Below, in pieces: positions 34,008 to 43,797 of a stretch of DNA of 64,000 nucleotides. The notes under the pieces were generated by a model, which was given only the letters and a program-made list of their open reading frames with translations, did no database searches and was not told the origin of the DNA. Source of the DNA: Boletus sp. NGJ (taxonomy: Eukaryota > Basidiomycota > Agaricomycetes > Boletales > Boletaceae); assembly GCA_019096195.1 (NCBI GenBank), contig JAGTXK010000064.1, positions 186,001 through 250,000 on the forward strand. Direction: 5' to 3'. A program made the position numbers and the translations under genes. The number at the start of each line of letters is the position of its first letter. Within the stretch, counting starts at the first letter, position 1.

Positions 34008-35349
34008 TCAGGGTACAGGTAAAACAACGGGTCTCCTCATAGCCATGCAGACTTCAAGATACCCGGGGTCGGATTCAGGCGTGATAATTCCCCGTCGTAC
34101 GCAGAAATCAACCAATGCCATCGCAGAGCTTGGCTTGAACTGTTCCTGGAGCAAGCGCTGCATGACCTCCTCAACGTCCATCAACTTGAACGCGTCGACC
34201 TCTCCATCCTCGGCGTTCGTGCGCGGTGCGATGACGCCATCGTCCGGGAGGCGGAGCTCGTAGAGGTAGTAAATCCCGGGTAGAATCCATTTCGAGGGGG
34301 ACCGGTTCATGAAGTTGAGCATTCCGGTAGAGCGTGCGTGTTTCTTGACAAAATCAGACGGAAGGGAGGCTTCTTCTGTGCATTCGCGGATAATGGTTTC
34401 ATCGGGCGTCTCCCCGAGTCCCATCCCACCTCCTACAGTGCAGTCGTACCGGCCAGGCCATCTGGATTGAAAGCAAATCAGATCACGAACAGGATATAGT
34501 CGAATCGACCCACGTGCTCTTCGATAATGACCGGCGAGGGATCCAGAGTTTCGTTTTTCTTGTTACAGGACAATCATAAAAGGCTGCGTTTTTGTGTGGA
34601 TGAAGAACATTGGCAAGCGGCGACAAAGAAGCTCACCCGTAAGGAGGCAACCAAAGTTGGCAAATCCAAACAGAGGGAGTGCAGCGCGTTCGATCCCAAA
34701 TGCGAGACTCGACGTAGAATCAATACGTTCCCGTCGAGGTGTATACACGGGGTATGTCTCGTTGTTCCAACCTAATGTACTGATCTGAATCCATTGGAAC
34801 ATGGTAGAAACAGAGACCCATACCTTTCAAAATATCTGGGAAGAGACCCTCGATTTTCCACCTTTCCAAAATTACACGCATGGCGTGCGTCCTGGTCTCA
34901 AAGTCAGCGAGATGATCTGCAAAGCAGATCGCCCAAGGGGAATCGTCCGGTCTAACAAGTATGTTCCAGATCGATTGTTTCCCGCTTTCTTGGTGGTTTT
35001 TGAAAATTTCCTGCGCGACTTTGGGCCTTACGAAACCGATGGGGCTCGAGAGAGAAGTTGAATGCAGGAACATTGGGAGGAGCTGTTCTTCCTCCTCGTG
35101 CGGGACTTGGCCGGCATTGCACGATGCACAGTGGGTTAGAGCAGGGTCGTTGAGGGGGCCTGCAGGGAGAGCAAGGTTGATCGCGGCACGTACTAGCGGT
35201 AGTACGCTACGACGATGTCGACTAGTAGCAGTCGCGGTGGTCCCAGTGAGCGAACCGAGCGGCCTATTTTTCGCCTTGGTGACATGGAGTAGAGTTGGCT
35301 TACACCCACGGGTCCACGTGCCAACGTGTTTTCCGAGGCGGAGGTGCAT
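34008..35349 (-). CDS. Nudix hydrolase with N-terminal DUF4743-type domain, 394 aa
   Basis: A Nudix pyrophosphohydrolase of the class related to S. pombe Tnr3 and yeast YJR142W, acting on nucleoside-diphosphate-linked or thiamine-pyrophosphate-like substrates. Four exons (34824-35349, 34637-34771, 34514-34583, 34008-34461) join in phase. The N-terminal part has PIGFVRPKVAQEI and the motif NETYPVYTPRRERI to AFGIERAALPLFGF. The Nudix domain starts at TKLWIPRRSLSKSTWPGRYD. The Nudix box is GGMGLGETPDETIIRECTEE: the G-x5-E-x7-RE-xx-EE pattern is intact, but the next G is replaced by Ser (EEASL). The start at 35349 is the first ATG in frame; a later start is possible because the first 50 residues look low-complexity. 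The gene ends toward ATL and begins 163 bp from the viperin 1 stop, all on one strand. Confidence 0.85.
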
Positions 35350-35511
35350 TCTTGAGAGGCGGGCCGCTGAGTTTTAGCGGGGTGTTTCGGCCAGAAATTC
35401 AAGTTGTTCACGAGCAACACACTTGGGGTACAACACAATTATCATACAATCGCGGCGGGATACCGTGGATTTTGGATCCATCCAAGCGATAATCATCCAA
35501 CAAAAGCCAGT

Positions 35512-36626
35512 CTACCACTCAAGAGACTCTTGGGCCTCTCTCTTCCAGTCGAAGATTCCCCCGCGATCCTTGAATGCCTGCTCATCAAAGCCCGAGTCCT
35601 GCAGCGCGTTCTGTACGCCCACTTCCAACAATGATCTTCCAGGTTTCTTTCCCCCGTCCTGGCAGTTCAAAAATCTAATCCACCGGTCAGCTCTCCGATG
35701 ACTATTCATCGTGGAAATATCCCACCTCATCCGTTCGTCCAAGTTCAAGTAAGAGTCTTTCATGGACTCATTGTCCTCTGGGACCAGGCACTTTTGAGGG
35801 GCATGGCGGGCGAGAAAGGCCTGAAACTGTCCCTTCGTGATGATAAGATTCCGGGCATCACGAAGCGAGCCTGTCTCTGCGCCCGTATTTTCCGAGTCTA
35901 ATAAAAGCACTTGGAAAACCTGACCAATCAGATAAATCAATGCCTCGTCTAGACCATCATGTGGACACCATAGGGTGGCGTGGCGTACCTTCCAGCGGAA
36001 CGGTGCAAGTTGCTCTATTTGGTCATTCATATCTTCTTCCCAGTTATTGCTGAGGGGAAGATATTTAGCGGCGGTATGGTCGACTGCAACGGACATACAC
36101 ACATGGTGACAACGGTGTTGATCTTGACTCTGATCCCCCTATCTTTAGCCCACTGAGCAACTTTGAATACATTGTCGATGTGGGTCGTAGAAGTCCCGTT
36201 TTCCGCACGACCCTGCTTGACGTTGGTCTCTACGTCAAAAGAATCACAAGATATGGCCATGACGTCGAGATATTGGCCGTATATGTCCAACCATTTCTCG
36301 GTCACCTTCGAGCCGTTGTTCACAACGGAACACGACTCGATGTGGAGCTCCTCTTTACAGAACTTGAAGACCTCCCCGATATAGCGGGGCTGCAGAAACG
36401 GTTCACCACCACTGATGTTCAGTTTCTTCATCCCCGCATCGACAAGCATACGAAGTCCACGCTTGGCATCCTCGAGAGGGAGAATAAATTCATTCGTGTT
36501 GGTGTGGAAGCAAAAATGGCACTCGTAGTTGCAACGCCTGTTTGGAAACCAGTTCGCGGAAACTGGTACCTTTGCAGGGGCGGTGCTGAAGAAAGGAATC
36601 GACAGGTCGAGCCAGGTAAATTTCAT
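35512..36626 (-). CDS. Viperin-like radical SAM enzyme, paralogue 1, 313 aa
   Basis: Viperin (RSAD2) converts CTP, or another NTP in some lineages, to a 3'-deoxy-3',4'-didehydro nucleotide that terminates viral RNA chains. Exons 36103-36626, 35989-36049, 35726-35919 and 35512-35674 join in phase. The radical-SAM cluster motif is RRCNYECHFCFHT (CxxxCxxC). It is followed by the GGEP motif in KKLNISGGEPFLQPRYIGE, the NGS motif in SCSVVNNGSKVTEKW, and VMAISCDSFDVETNV, INTVVTINNWEEDM and LVPEDNESMKDSYL. The C-terminus ends in Trp (ESLEW), the residue known in human viperin to recruit CIAO1 for Fe-S loading. There is no long membrane-binding N-terminal helix as in vertebrates; the first residues are MKFTWLDLSIPFF. 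NTP specificity is not readable. Confidence 0.92.
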
Positions 36627-39600
36627 GTTGACGAGGATGATCTCAGCCTTGATTGACGTAGTAGGAAAGGGGTGGGGGAAAAGGAGACATACCAAGTTAG
36701 ACCTTTTATGTTTGAATTGTGGGGCAAATGAATCGCGGCGCAGTTCCATGGCAGATATATCGGGGAACTTTGTTGATCGGTCGCGGATAGTGCTTGTCAG
36801 AGTCATCCTTCCAACAATAAGGTTATGTCGTTGTACAAGTAGAGTCCTACTTCGTTTGACATCGTGGATGGAGTGCCCCAGAGAACAGTCATGCTGAGTA
36901 GGGCTTCATGATGAAGCCATGGATTCGCATTGTTACTACAGGATGGTGCACAGTGAAAGGTCCTTGGCCATGTAATCTTTACCACACCGGAACTGTCCCG
37001 AGGCCATTAATTGTAGGTACCAGTGTGCGTATATTATATAATGATGGGATTCCAGCTTGTCCTTGACGCTTACGAACCTTGTAGAACAACCTGCGACTAG
37101 GTCGGAATCATCTGTGATTGGGATAAGAGTCTTATTGAGAGCGAGGGTAAGGAACGAGGTGGAAATGTTCTAGGCAAGGGAAATGATACGAGGGCGTGTT
37201 CGTCAGGTGTCAAGGAACGACACTGGCACGAGCAAGTCCACTCCTGTGCACTAAGCAGAAAGGGACCCCTTCGCGGGGTAGATCTGGTTTAATTGCACTT
37301 CAAATCCACCGAACTCGTGGGGCTTGAATGAAATAATGCATCATCTAGATACTGGTGCAGCGCAAGGGACAGTTGTCCTAAATCAGACGTTGATGATAAG
37401 AGCTATCCCTCCAGATCGGACGCCATGTCACATACATACCTCGTGTTAGGTGGTTTCTTTGCGCCGAATTAATAAGGACGGAACATCCCCGGGCACGAGT
37501 TAGGTCCTAGAAATGATAGGCGCTATTCTGATAGGTTGTCCATAATGCCTTTAACTATTGCGTGTTGTTGCAACCCCATTTTCAAGTGCGGTTCCTGGTA
37601 AACTACGCCTCGAGTTTAGTCGCCACAGAGAATAAACTCACCACAGGATGTGCTAAACTAGTCAATTGCTGTATTGATGGGCCCCACATTGTACAGCGAT
37701 TGGCGTGCCGTCTGAACCAATGGCTCTTTCATGTTGATACGCGTCCTGTCTGGTGACGAGCGGTGAGTGTCCAATCCAAAAATGAGCGCCTTCAGGAGCC
37801 AGGTACCAACACTTGGCTGGGCAGCCAGTCTGAGTTGCAGTCGATTGTGTCGCGAAAAGACACATTTGCGCGCTAATACAGCAGCGAGGAAAGCCCGAAG
37901 AAAGGTGAGGGTTCTTTAGTATCACTACACCATTGACGAAGTAACGGAGAATCTTTTGAGCTCAGCTGCGAGCTCACGTAACAACGGCAATAAAGAATGA
38001 TGCTTCTGAGGCCACCAGGCAAAGAGTCAATCTTGTCGCAGGGTGTCATGTTCGGCATGGAAGCCGTATCGAGGATCCGATATACTCCGCTCCAAATACT
38101 CTATCTGTCGTCACCAGAGAGTGCGCTGCCGAAGAGAGCCGGGGCAGAGCGTTAATACTCAATCCCGGTGCAAGCTGAATCTACCACTGTCAGCATCCCA
38201 TGTCATTCTAAACCAATATCTCAGAAAGCCTCTAAAGGACCCATAGGACATGCCTGAGGCGAACCAGCACATGCCGCACGCCAAATTGCTTCGAATCTGA
38301 CTATGAATGTCTGCGGAATTCTCCTCGGGCCGCTTATGTCATCAGTTTCGCAGCCTCTGTCACAGTTCCCCTTTATCCATCGAGACAACGATGTGTAGAA
38401 TGCCGGCCAGTGAGAGGAATTAGGCGAGAACGTGCTGAGAACCACAACCCCGACTACACAGGACCATTGAAAACCCCTCGGAATTGAAGCTAACACTGTG
38501 CAGCAGCTGTGGCGCCGGAATCAGCCTGCTCAAAGCACTCATGGACAGCAGGCATCTGGATACATCAGTTAAGGTCGTGATTGTCCTTACTGCAGGCAAA
38601 CACGATCCTATCCAATGTATTGAACTGCCCAGCTGGTCTTTTTGGCGCGCACTCAACATATTCCTCGGACTATCTGGCATGACGTCTACGTCAATAATCA
38701 CGCGCACGTTTGGCACACACCAACGTAGACAAAGCTGCAACGCTGTGGTGAGTTGATTTTGCCGAGTCAAAGCGGATTATGGATCACTTGGCCAAAGCGG
38801 CGTGGCTTCTTTCAGCTCTGAACAATGGACGTATGTGGACGATGCGCCACAGTATTTGGTGTGGACCAGGTGTGGACGTCTAGACTGTCAGCCACATTTA
38901 TGGGTATTTAAGCTTGACCAACGCTGACTCCCTTCATCCAGTTTCTTGCCCTCTTCCTTTCCTCTCTTACTTGCCCGCCGCTCATGGCGAGCACTTTCTC
39001 TCGTCGTCCCTGCTATCCCTCTCATTCACTCTTATTATCTGGATGCCACACCTCGATATCGATGCTCCACCTCCAAGCGAGTCCGCACGCGAGCTGCCCG
39101 AATGGACCAATCGTCGCGACGACGTCGGGCTCTGTTAACTCCGAGTCGCCACTCCCGCCATTTGCGACCATGCCCGCGCAGTCGATTTTCGTTATTCACT
39201 CCGCCGATACCACGCTCATCCTCTATGGAAGACGGCACGCGAGATGCTCGAATCGAGAATAGACCGATTGTCGCGACCACAACGAACTCTGATCGATTGT
39301 GTCCTCGTCACTCCCGCCGTTTGCGACGATTCCTCGATTCTTCGACCCGATGCCCGATGCCGACGTGTTCATCGCCGGTCCCAGTTGGACAAGATACCAC
39401 GAACCAGAGTAGCCGCGAGACGCTACCTCTCGATGGCCGACATGTGTGATTATCATTATTACCCATTTCGGTGACCACGACACCGACGACAAGTATTGTA
39501 CGACTTCAAACACGCGACATACGATGTGCTCGACGCCCGCCTTCATCGGCAACTGTGCTACAAGACGACACTGAGCATCAAGATTACTTCAAGTGTGCGA

Positions 39601-40337
39601 CATACGATGCACTCGATGCCCGGCATTCATCGCAAACTAGGCCCCAAGACGACACTGAGCATCAAGATTGACAAACTCGCTTGTTCACTAATTTTACAGG
39701 GAATCCGACAAGCAAAATTCGATACTGTCCTCTCGGGTCGCGAGCTGCGCCACACCATGTGTGTCACGATCCATCTGATCGTGACACGCTGACCTCGGAT
39801 GAGATGGACGATGGTACGTTTTGCGTGGACTCTACTTTAGACGCGGTGCTAACGCCGCGACACAGAGAAGTTCCCGTCGCAAGTGGCTCCGAGCGAGAGG
39901 CTCAGTCTAATAAATGAAGTCAGACAGAGGGCGACGGGCGGGTTGGGAGAGTCGACTCGAACCCGATGCAAGCAAGAAAGGTGGGTTCTTCTGTTCTTTC
40001 CTGTTGATATTCGTTGACCGTCTGTCGTAGACAATCGGAATGCGACGTAGAAGAAGGGGGTTGAACTTCACTGAGGATCTAGCATTGGGAATAAGGTGCG
40101 TCCAGCAGTAGGGCATGTCTTTGATTCCAAAGGCGTCACTTGCTGTTGGACCCACCTTGTTTTCGACTGGCCTCTTTGAGTTGGCTGCTGCCTAGCGCGT
40201 CTTCACTTTATTGCAACCACATGAGACTACGTGATTTGCAGAGGCAAATTGCGTGACGTTACAAGAATCTACCAACAACACTAATTTCTTCTACCCGGTT
40301 TGATGAAACGTCAGCGCTTCAGCTTTCAAATTTTCAA
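36627..40337. other. Gene-poor stretch between the two viperin genes, about 3.7 kb
   Basis: I see no conserved exon on either strand. It holds the upstream region of viperin 1 on its left and small tandem repeats near 39.1-39.7 kb. A frame at 38946-39449 is Ser/Arg-rich and overlaps those repeats, so I read it as repeat-derived and not as a gene. Confidence 0.5.
39503..39669. repeat. Two-copy tandem repeat, unit about 83 bp
   Basis: Copies start at 39503 and 39586. Each begins acttcaa, contains gcgacatacgatg, and ends with acgacactgagcatcaagat; the ends are nearly identical and the middle is diverged. A looser two-fold similarity precedes it: about 39095-39230 and 39231-39320 share GCACGCGAG, cactcccgcc and tttgcgac blocks. 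Confidence 0.75.
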
Positions 40338-41464
40338 TCACCAGTCCAGAGGCTGGGATTCAGGCTCCCTTGTCCAGTCAAATATTCCACCGCGACTCAG
40401 GAAAGTCTTTTCATCGAACCCTGAGTCAAGAAGTGCTGTCTGAACACCGACTTCCATGATCGATCTGCCCGGTTTCTTGCCGCCGGCGCGACAATCCAAG
40501 AAACTGAAACACCGCGATCGCCATCTTAGCATTTAATGAATCCCAAAAAAATGCACACGCGTACCGCATCTCTTCGTCGATGAGCAAGTAGGAATCCTTC
40601 ATCGCATCATTGTCTTCCGGGACGAGAGACGTCTGCCCCGCGTGTCTATCAAGGAAGGCTTTGTATTGTTCCTTTGTGACCGTCAGGCTACGCGCGTCAC
40701 GAAGAGAATTGGAATCTGGCCCCGTGTTCTCCGAGTCCAGGAGCAAGACTTGGAACACCTGTTTGTGGGTTTAGCCGAGCTGGATAGACATCACGTCAAT
40801 GTGACAGCACGGCGAACCTTCCAGCGAAAAGGGGCAATCTCCTCGATCTGGTTATTCATATTCTCCTCCCAGTTATTGCTAACCAAGTTTCATCAGCGTC
40901 GAGCGCAGGTCGGAAGGGCAATGGAAATACTTGCATCGTTACGACCGTGTTGATCTTCAGTTTGATACCTCTCTCTTTCACCCACTGCGAAACCTTGAAC
41001 ACCGTGTTAACGTGGGTGGCAGCAGTGCCGTTTTCCGCTCTTCCCTGTTTGAGGTTCGTCTCTGGGTCGAACGAATCGCACGATATGGCCATAACGTCGA
41101 GATATTTGCCATACGTGTCCAACCAGTTCTCGGTCACTTTCGACCCGTTGTTCACGACGGAACACGACTCGAGGTAAAGCTCCTCTTTGCAGTACTTGAA
41201 CACTTCACCAATGTAACGGGGCTGAAGGAACGGCTCTCCACCGCTGATGTTGAGTTTCTTCATCCCAGCATTGGCGAGGAGACGAAGCGCGTATTTCGCG
41301 TCGTCGAGAGGGAGGATATAGTCGTTGGTGGAGGTATGAAAGCAAAAATCGCATTTGTAGTTGCAGACGCGATGGGGAAACCAGTTCACAGAAACTGGCA
41401 CGAATCCAGGCTTTGGAGTGGGTCTCACAAAGCGTGTCGATCGCACGTTAGCTTCCATCCACAT
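40338..41464 (-). CDS. Viperin-like radical SAM enzyme, paralogue 2, 316 aa
   Basis: Same family and exon plan as the gene at 35.5-36.6 kb: exons 40935-41464, 40818-40878, 40565-40758 and 40338-40503, with intron positions and phases identical to paralogue 1. Motifs are HRVCNYKCDFCFHT (CxxxCxxC), KKLNISGGEPFLQPRYIGE, SCSVVNNGSKVTENW, LLLDSENTGPDSNSLRDA and LVPEDNDAMKDSYL, with a final Trp in QPLDW. The first intron uses a GC donor (gcaagt) where paralogue 1 has GT. The N-terminus (MWMEANVRSTRFVRPTPKPG) differs fully from that of paralogue 1, so the two may differ in location or partner. It appears intact throughout. Which NTP it uses cannot be told. Confidence 0.92.
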
Positions 41465-41524
41465 GGTTGGTGTATGAGAGGGGGGAGAGTGCGGTTGAAT
41501 CGACGTGATATCGATGGGGCCCCT

Positions 41525-41533
41525 TAAATATTG
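41525..41533 (-). promoter_or_regulatory. Possible TATA-like element of viperin 2
   Basis: The reverse strand reads AATATTTAA about 60 bp upstream of the ATG at 41464. Support is motif plus distance only. Confidence 0.25.
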
Positions 41534-41552
41534 TGAATAGCTGTCAACAAAT

Positions 41553-42142
41553 TTACCTTGCTTTGTCTCGGAGATGAGGCGGTTTCAGAGTCACGCGCGA
41601 TGAAGCTTGCCGTTGGGACGTAAAGAGAGTGCTGAATAACACAATAGGTAAATTTTCTCGCAGATAGATAGCATCAGGGAGCTGCACTCGAGCCTTCTCC
41701 CAGCCAAAATGCACTTCTAATGATGCATAAATCCCATTTGCAAGACGCATACCGATACCGATACGAGGATGGCGGCCACATGTCTCGAGGATCAGGGTGT
41801 TTCTTGACAGGGACATCTGATGCTGTCTGTCTGTCTGTCATGTCAAACCAGGCGGTTACATACCTGTGATGCAGTCAAGTTGAGCAGATCGACACTGCTG
41901 GACAACGGAGTCATCGCGCCGTGCGTAAGAGACTAAATCCGAAAATGGGACGATGGAGGTGGAGTAAGTAACTTACGGAAGTAGAAATGAATCCGTGCGC
42001 AGCCAAATTTTTGTGCGTTGCAATTACTGTAACCTGGAGCTGCAAAGAAACAGGAGTCACTGGCCCAAGTAGGTAACCTAATCGATGGCACTTGAGGTGG
42101 TGGCGCAGAATATAAAGCAAGCGGAGTCCGAATATACATCAC
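41553..42142 (-). CDS. Fragment of a beta-strand-rich protein, possibly DNAJC11-like C-terminal region
   Basis: Two or three reverse-strand exons can be joined. One holds LGPVTPVSLQLQVTVIATHK and NLAAHGFISTS. A short exon holds SSVDLLNLTASQ, then a final one has NTLILETCGRHPRIGIGMRL and ASLEVHFGWEKARVQLPD, ending near 41553. The alternating pattern resembles the porin-like C-terminal part of DNAJC11-type mitochondrial proteins, recalled only loosely. No J domain or clear start is found upstream, so this would be a fragment. It lies just upstream of viperin 2 on the same strand. Treat both the gene and the family as uncertain. Confidence 0.3.
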
Positions 42143-42776
42143 GTGCTACCCTGCTCACGAGCCAATGCCTTGTTTGAAATGGAGTAATCGCTGACTTGTA
42201 CATGTACACGTCCATCATCTTGACTAGTGAGTCATGAGTATTGACGCGGCATGTTTGACATCTCCACTAGGCTGTTCTGTGGACCTGACCAGCGAGCCAC
42301 GCCCTCGTATCGTTGTTCTCGCAAGGATTACACGGATCTTCGAGACATCTCCGAGGCGGGTGACTATCTTCAAATGGAATGCTTGCCCAAACTCGCCCGT
42401 AGGCTGCAACCCCAGCCTATCAAAGACAGACAGACAGACACTATTTATTGAGGCTGGATCAGTTCTCACTCACGCAGGCACATGAACGCAGGGCATAGAT
42501 ATGGCCAAACCGATGCGCGAGACGACGCGCAGCAGGCCAGCGTAGCTGCTCGTACATGCAGCGCATCCTGGGTCGCCAGTCAACAAGTCATCTCCTGATG
42601 AGTCGCGAGCACCGTCATCGCAATCACCACAACCAGGTACCCACACTGCGCGGCTTGCCTTGGACTACCTTATCACTCACGGTATGAGCCATCTGGCTCA
42701 GCCCGAGTCAACAGCTGCTAGACCCGTGGAGTTCTATCCATACCGTGTTTAGCGACATATTGTCATTCTACCGGGG

Positions 42777-43100
42777 TTGGCTGATGAGACGACTGATCAG
42801 ATATCTACGGTCGCGGGACGCAACAAGTCGTCGAAATTGGATGCATTACTTGCGTTAGCGAAGACAAACGCAGATCTCTTCGAGGAAGTCATCGAAGTAT
42901 TAGATGGATCCCCAGTGGCCTGCGAGACTCTTCAAGAAAATTTCGTCCGGGCTTGTTTGCTTTACGAGTATCCTGCCGACCGGACGTTTGGCACTGCTAC
43001 ATCCCCATTGACCACAACTCTAAATATGGGTCACCCTCCTGCACCGTCATTCTTATCGAAACGGACACTGCTCAATTCAATGCGACCATCCCTTTCACTC
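42777..43100 (+). other. Possible exon of an unknown protein
   Basis: An open frame encodes an acidic, helical-looking stretch (SSKLDALLALAKTNADLFEE, VIEVLDGSPVACETLQENF). The preceding part of the same strand (42600-42760) also has an open stretch with ARLALDYLITHGMSHLAQ before a stop. The composition is protein-like but I recognise no family, start codon or splice plan. It could be an upstream exon of the ATL-like remnant, but nothing in it resembles ATL. Confidence 0.3.
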
Positions 43101-43126
43101 ACCCCTTTTACTAACTTCCCCGCCAG

Positions 43127-43504
43127 GTTTGCAATGTCATTCAGGTAATTCCCCCGCATAAAGTCACGAGCTGTGCGCATATCGCAAAGCTGCCCGCACA
43201 GCCAGGCGGGTCAGTGAAGTATACATGGTAATATGTCACCGGGTGCCAATGTGCTCTTGCAGTCGTCAAGTTCCTTGGATAGGCTTCCTCCCCCTTGCCA
43301 TGGCATCGCGTGATCTCGCCCTCGGGGTCATACCCTGCTGCGGTGATCTCGCCCGCGTACAAAGAAGCACTCGAGGTCGAGGGAGTACCAATATTCACTG
43401 GTTCATATGGTGAATCGCGCGTAGTTTTTGATCAACCTGGTTGGTTTCCCGAACATGTGTTCGATGTCTTGAAGACGAGTGGGGTACATCGGATTGAGTT
43501 CTGA
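43127..43504 (+). pseudogene. Second ATL-like (alkyltransferase-like) gene, apparently decayed
   Basis: The + strand encodes CNVIQVIPPHKVTSCAHIAKL, the equivalent of RIPPQKVTSYSHIAKL in the ATL at 32 kb. After an intron it continues with LPWHRVISPSGSYPAAVIS (PWHR again, not PCHR), EALEVEGVPIFTG and RVVFDQPGWFP, ending at TGA 43502-43504. The MPRHSRHVGQ segment is replaced by an unlike stretch. The segment VKFLG that should precede LPWHRV is followed by an in-frame TAG at 43280-43282, unless a later splice acceptor skips it. No convincing first exon was found. Best read as a diverged paralogue that is losing function, though a spliced product skipping VKFLG is possible. Confidence 0.6.
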
Positions 43505-43797
43505 GTCTCAGCTCTCGCTCTGTTTCCTCCATCTGACTTGTCCCTGAATATGAATCCCGAATCACTTCCATATCCTCTAAGATATCATTCATTCGTGTGC
43601 ATCGTATTCTCAGATTTCTCTGCCTCGCATTCAAATTATATTCAATCTTTTTTACGGTCATGATGAAAGTCATATCCTTGTGTTGTTCCTTTCGAATTTC
43701 GCTGAGTTTCAAACAGGGTCTGCCTCGGGGTGGACCAACAACAACACATAACCGGTTTCATGCTGCTCACTGTCTGACTTTCCACGAATCCACAGCC

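Noticed and set aside
35512-36626. Reading the viperin genes as MoaA or other radical-SAM enzymes
   Set aside because: The CNYxCxFCFHT, NISGGEPFL, ISCDSFD and KDSYL blocks and the final Trp are specific to viperin. MoaA has a second C-terminal cluster not seen here.
38946-39449. 167-codon Ser/Arg-rich frame between the viperin genes
   Set aside because: It overlaps diverged tandem repeats, and all frames there look alike in composition.
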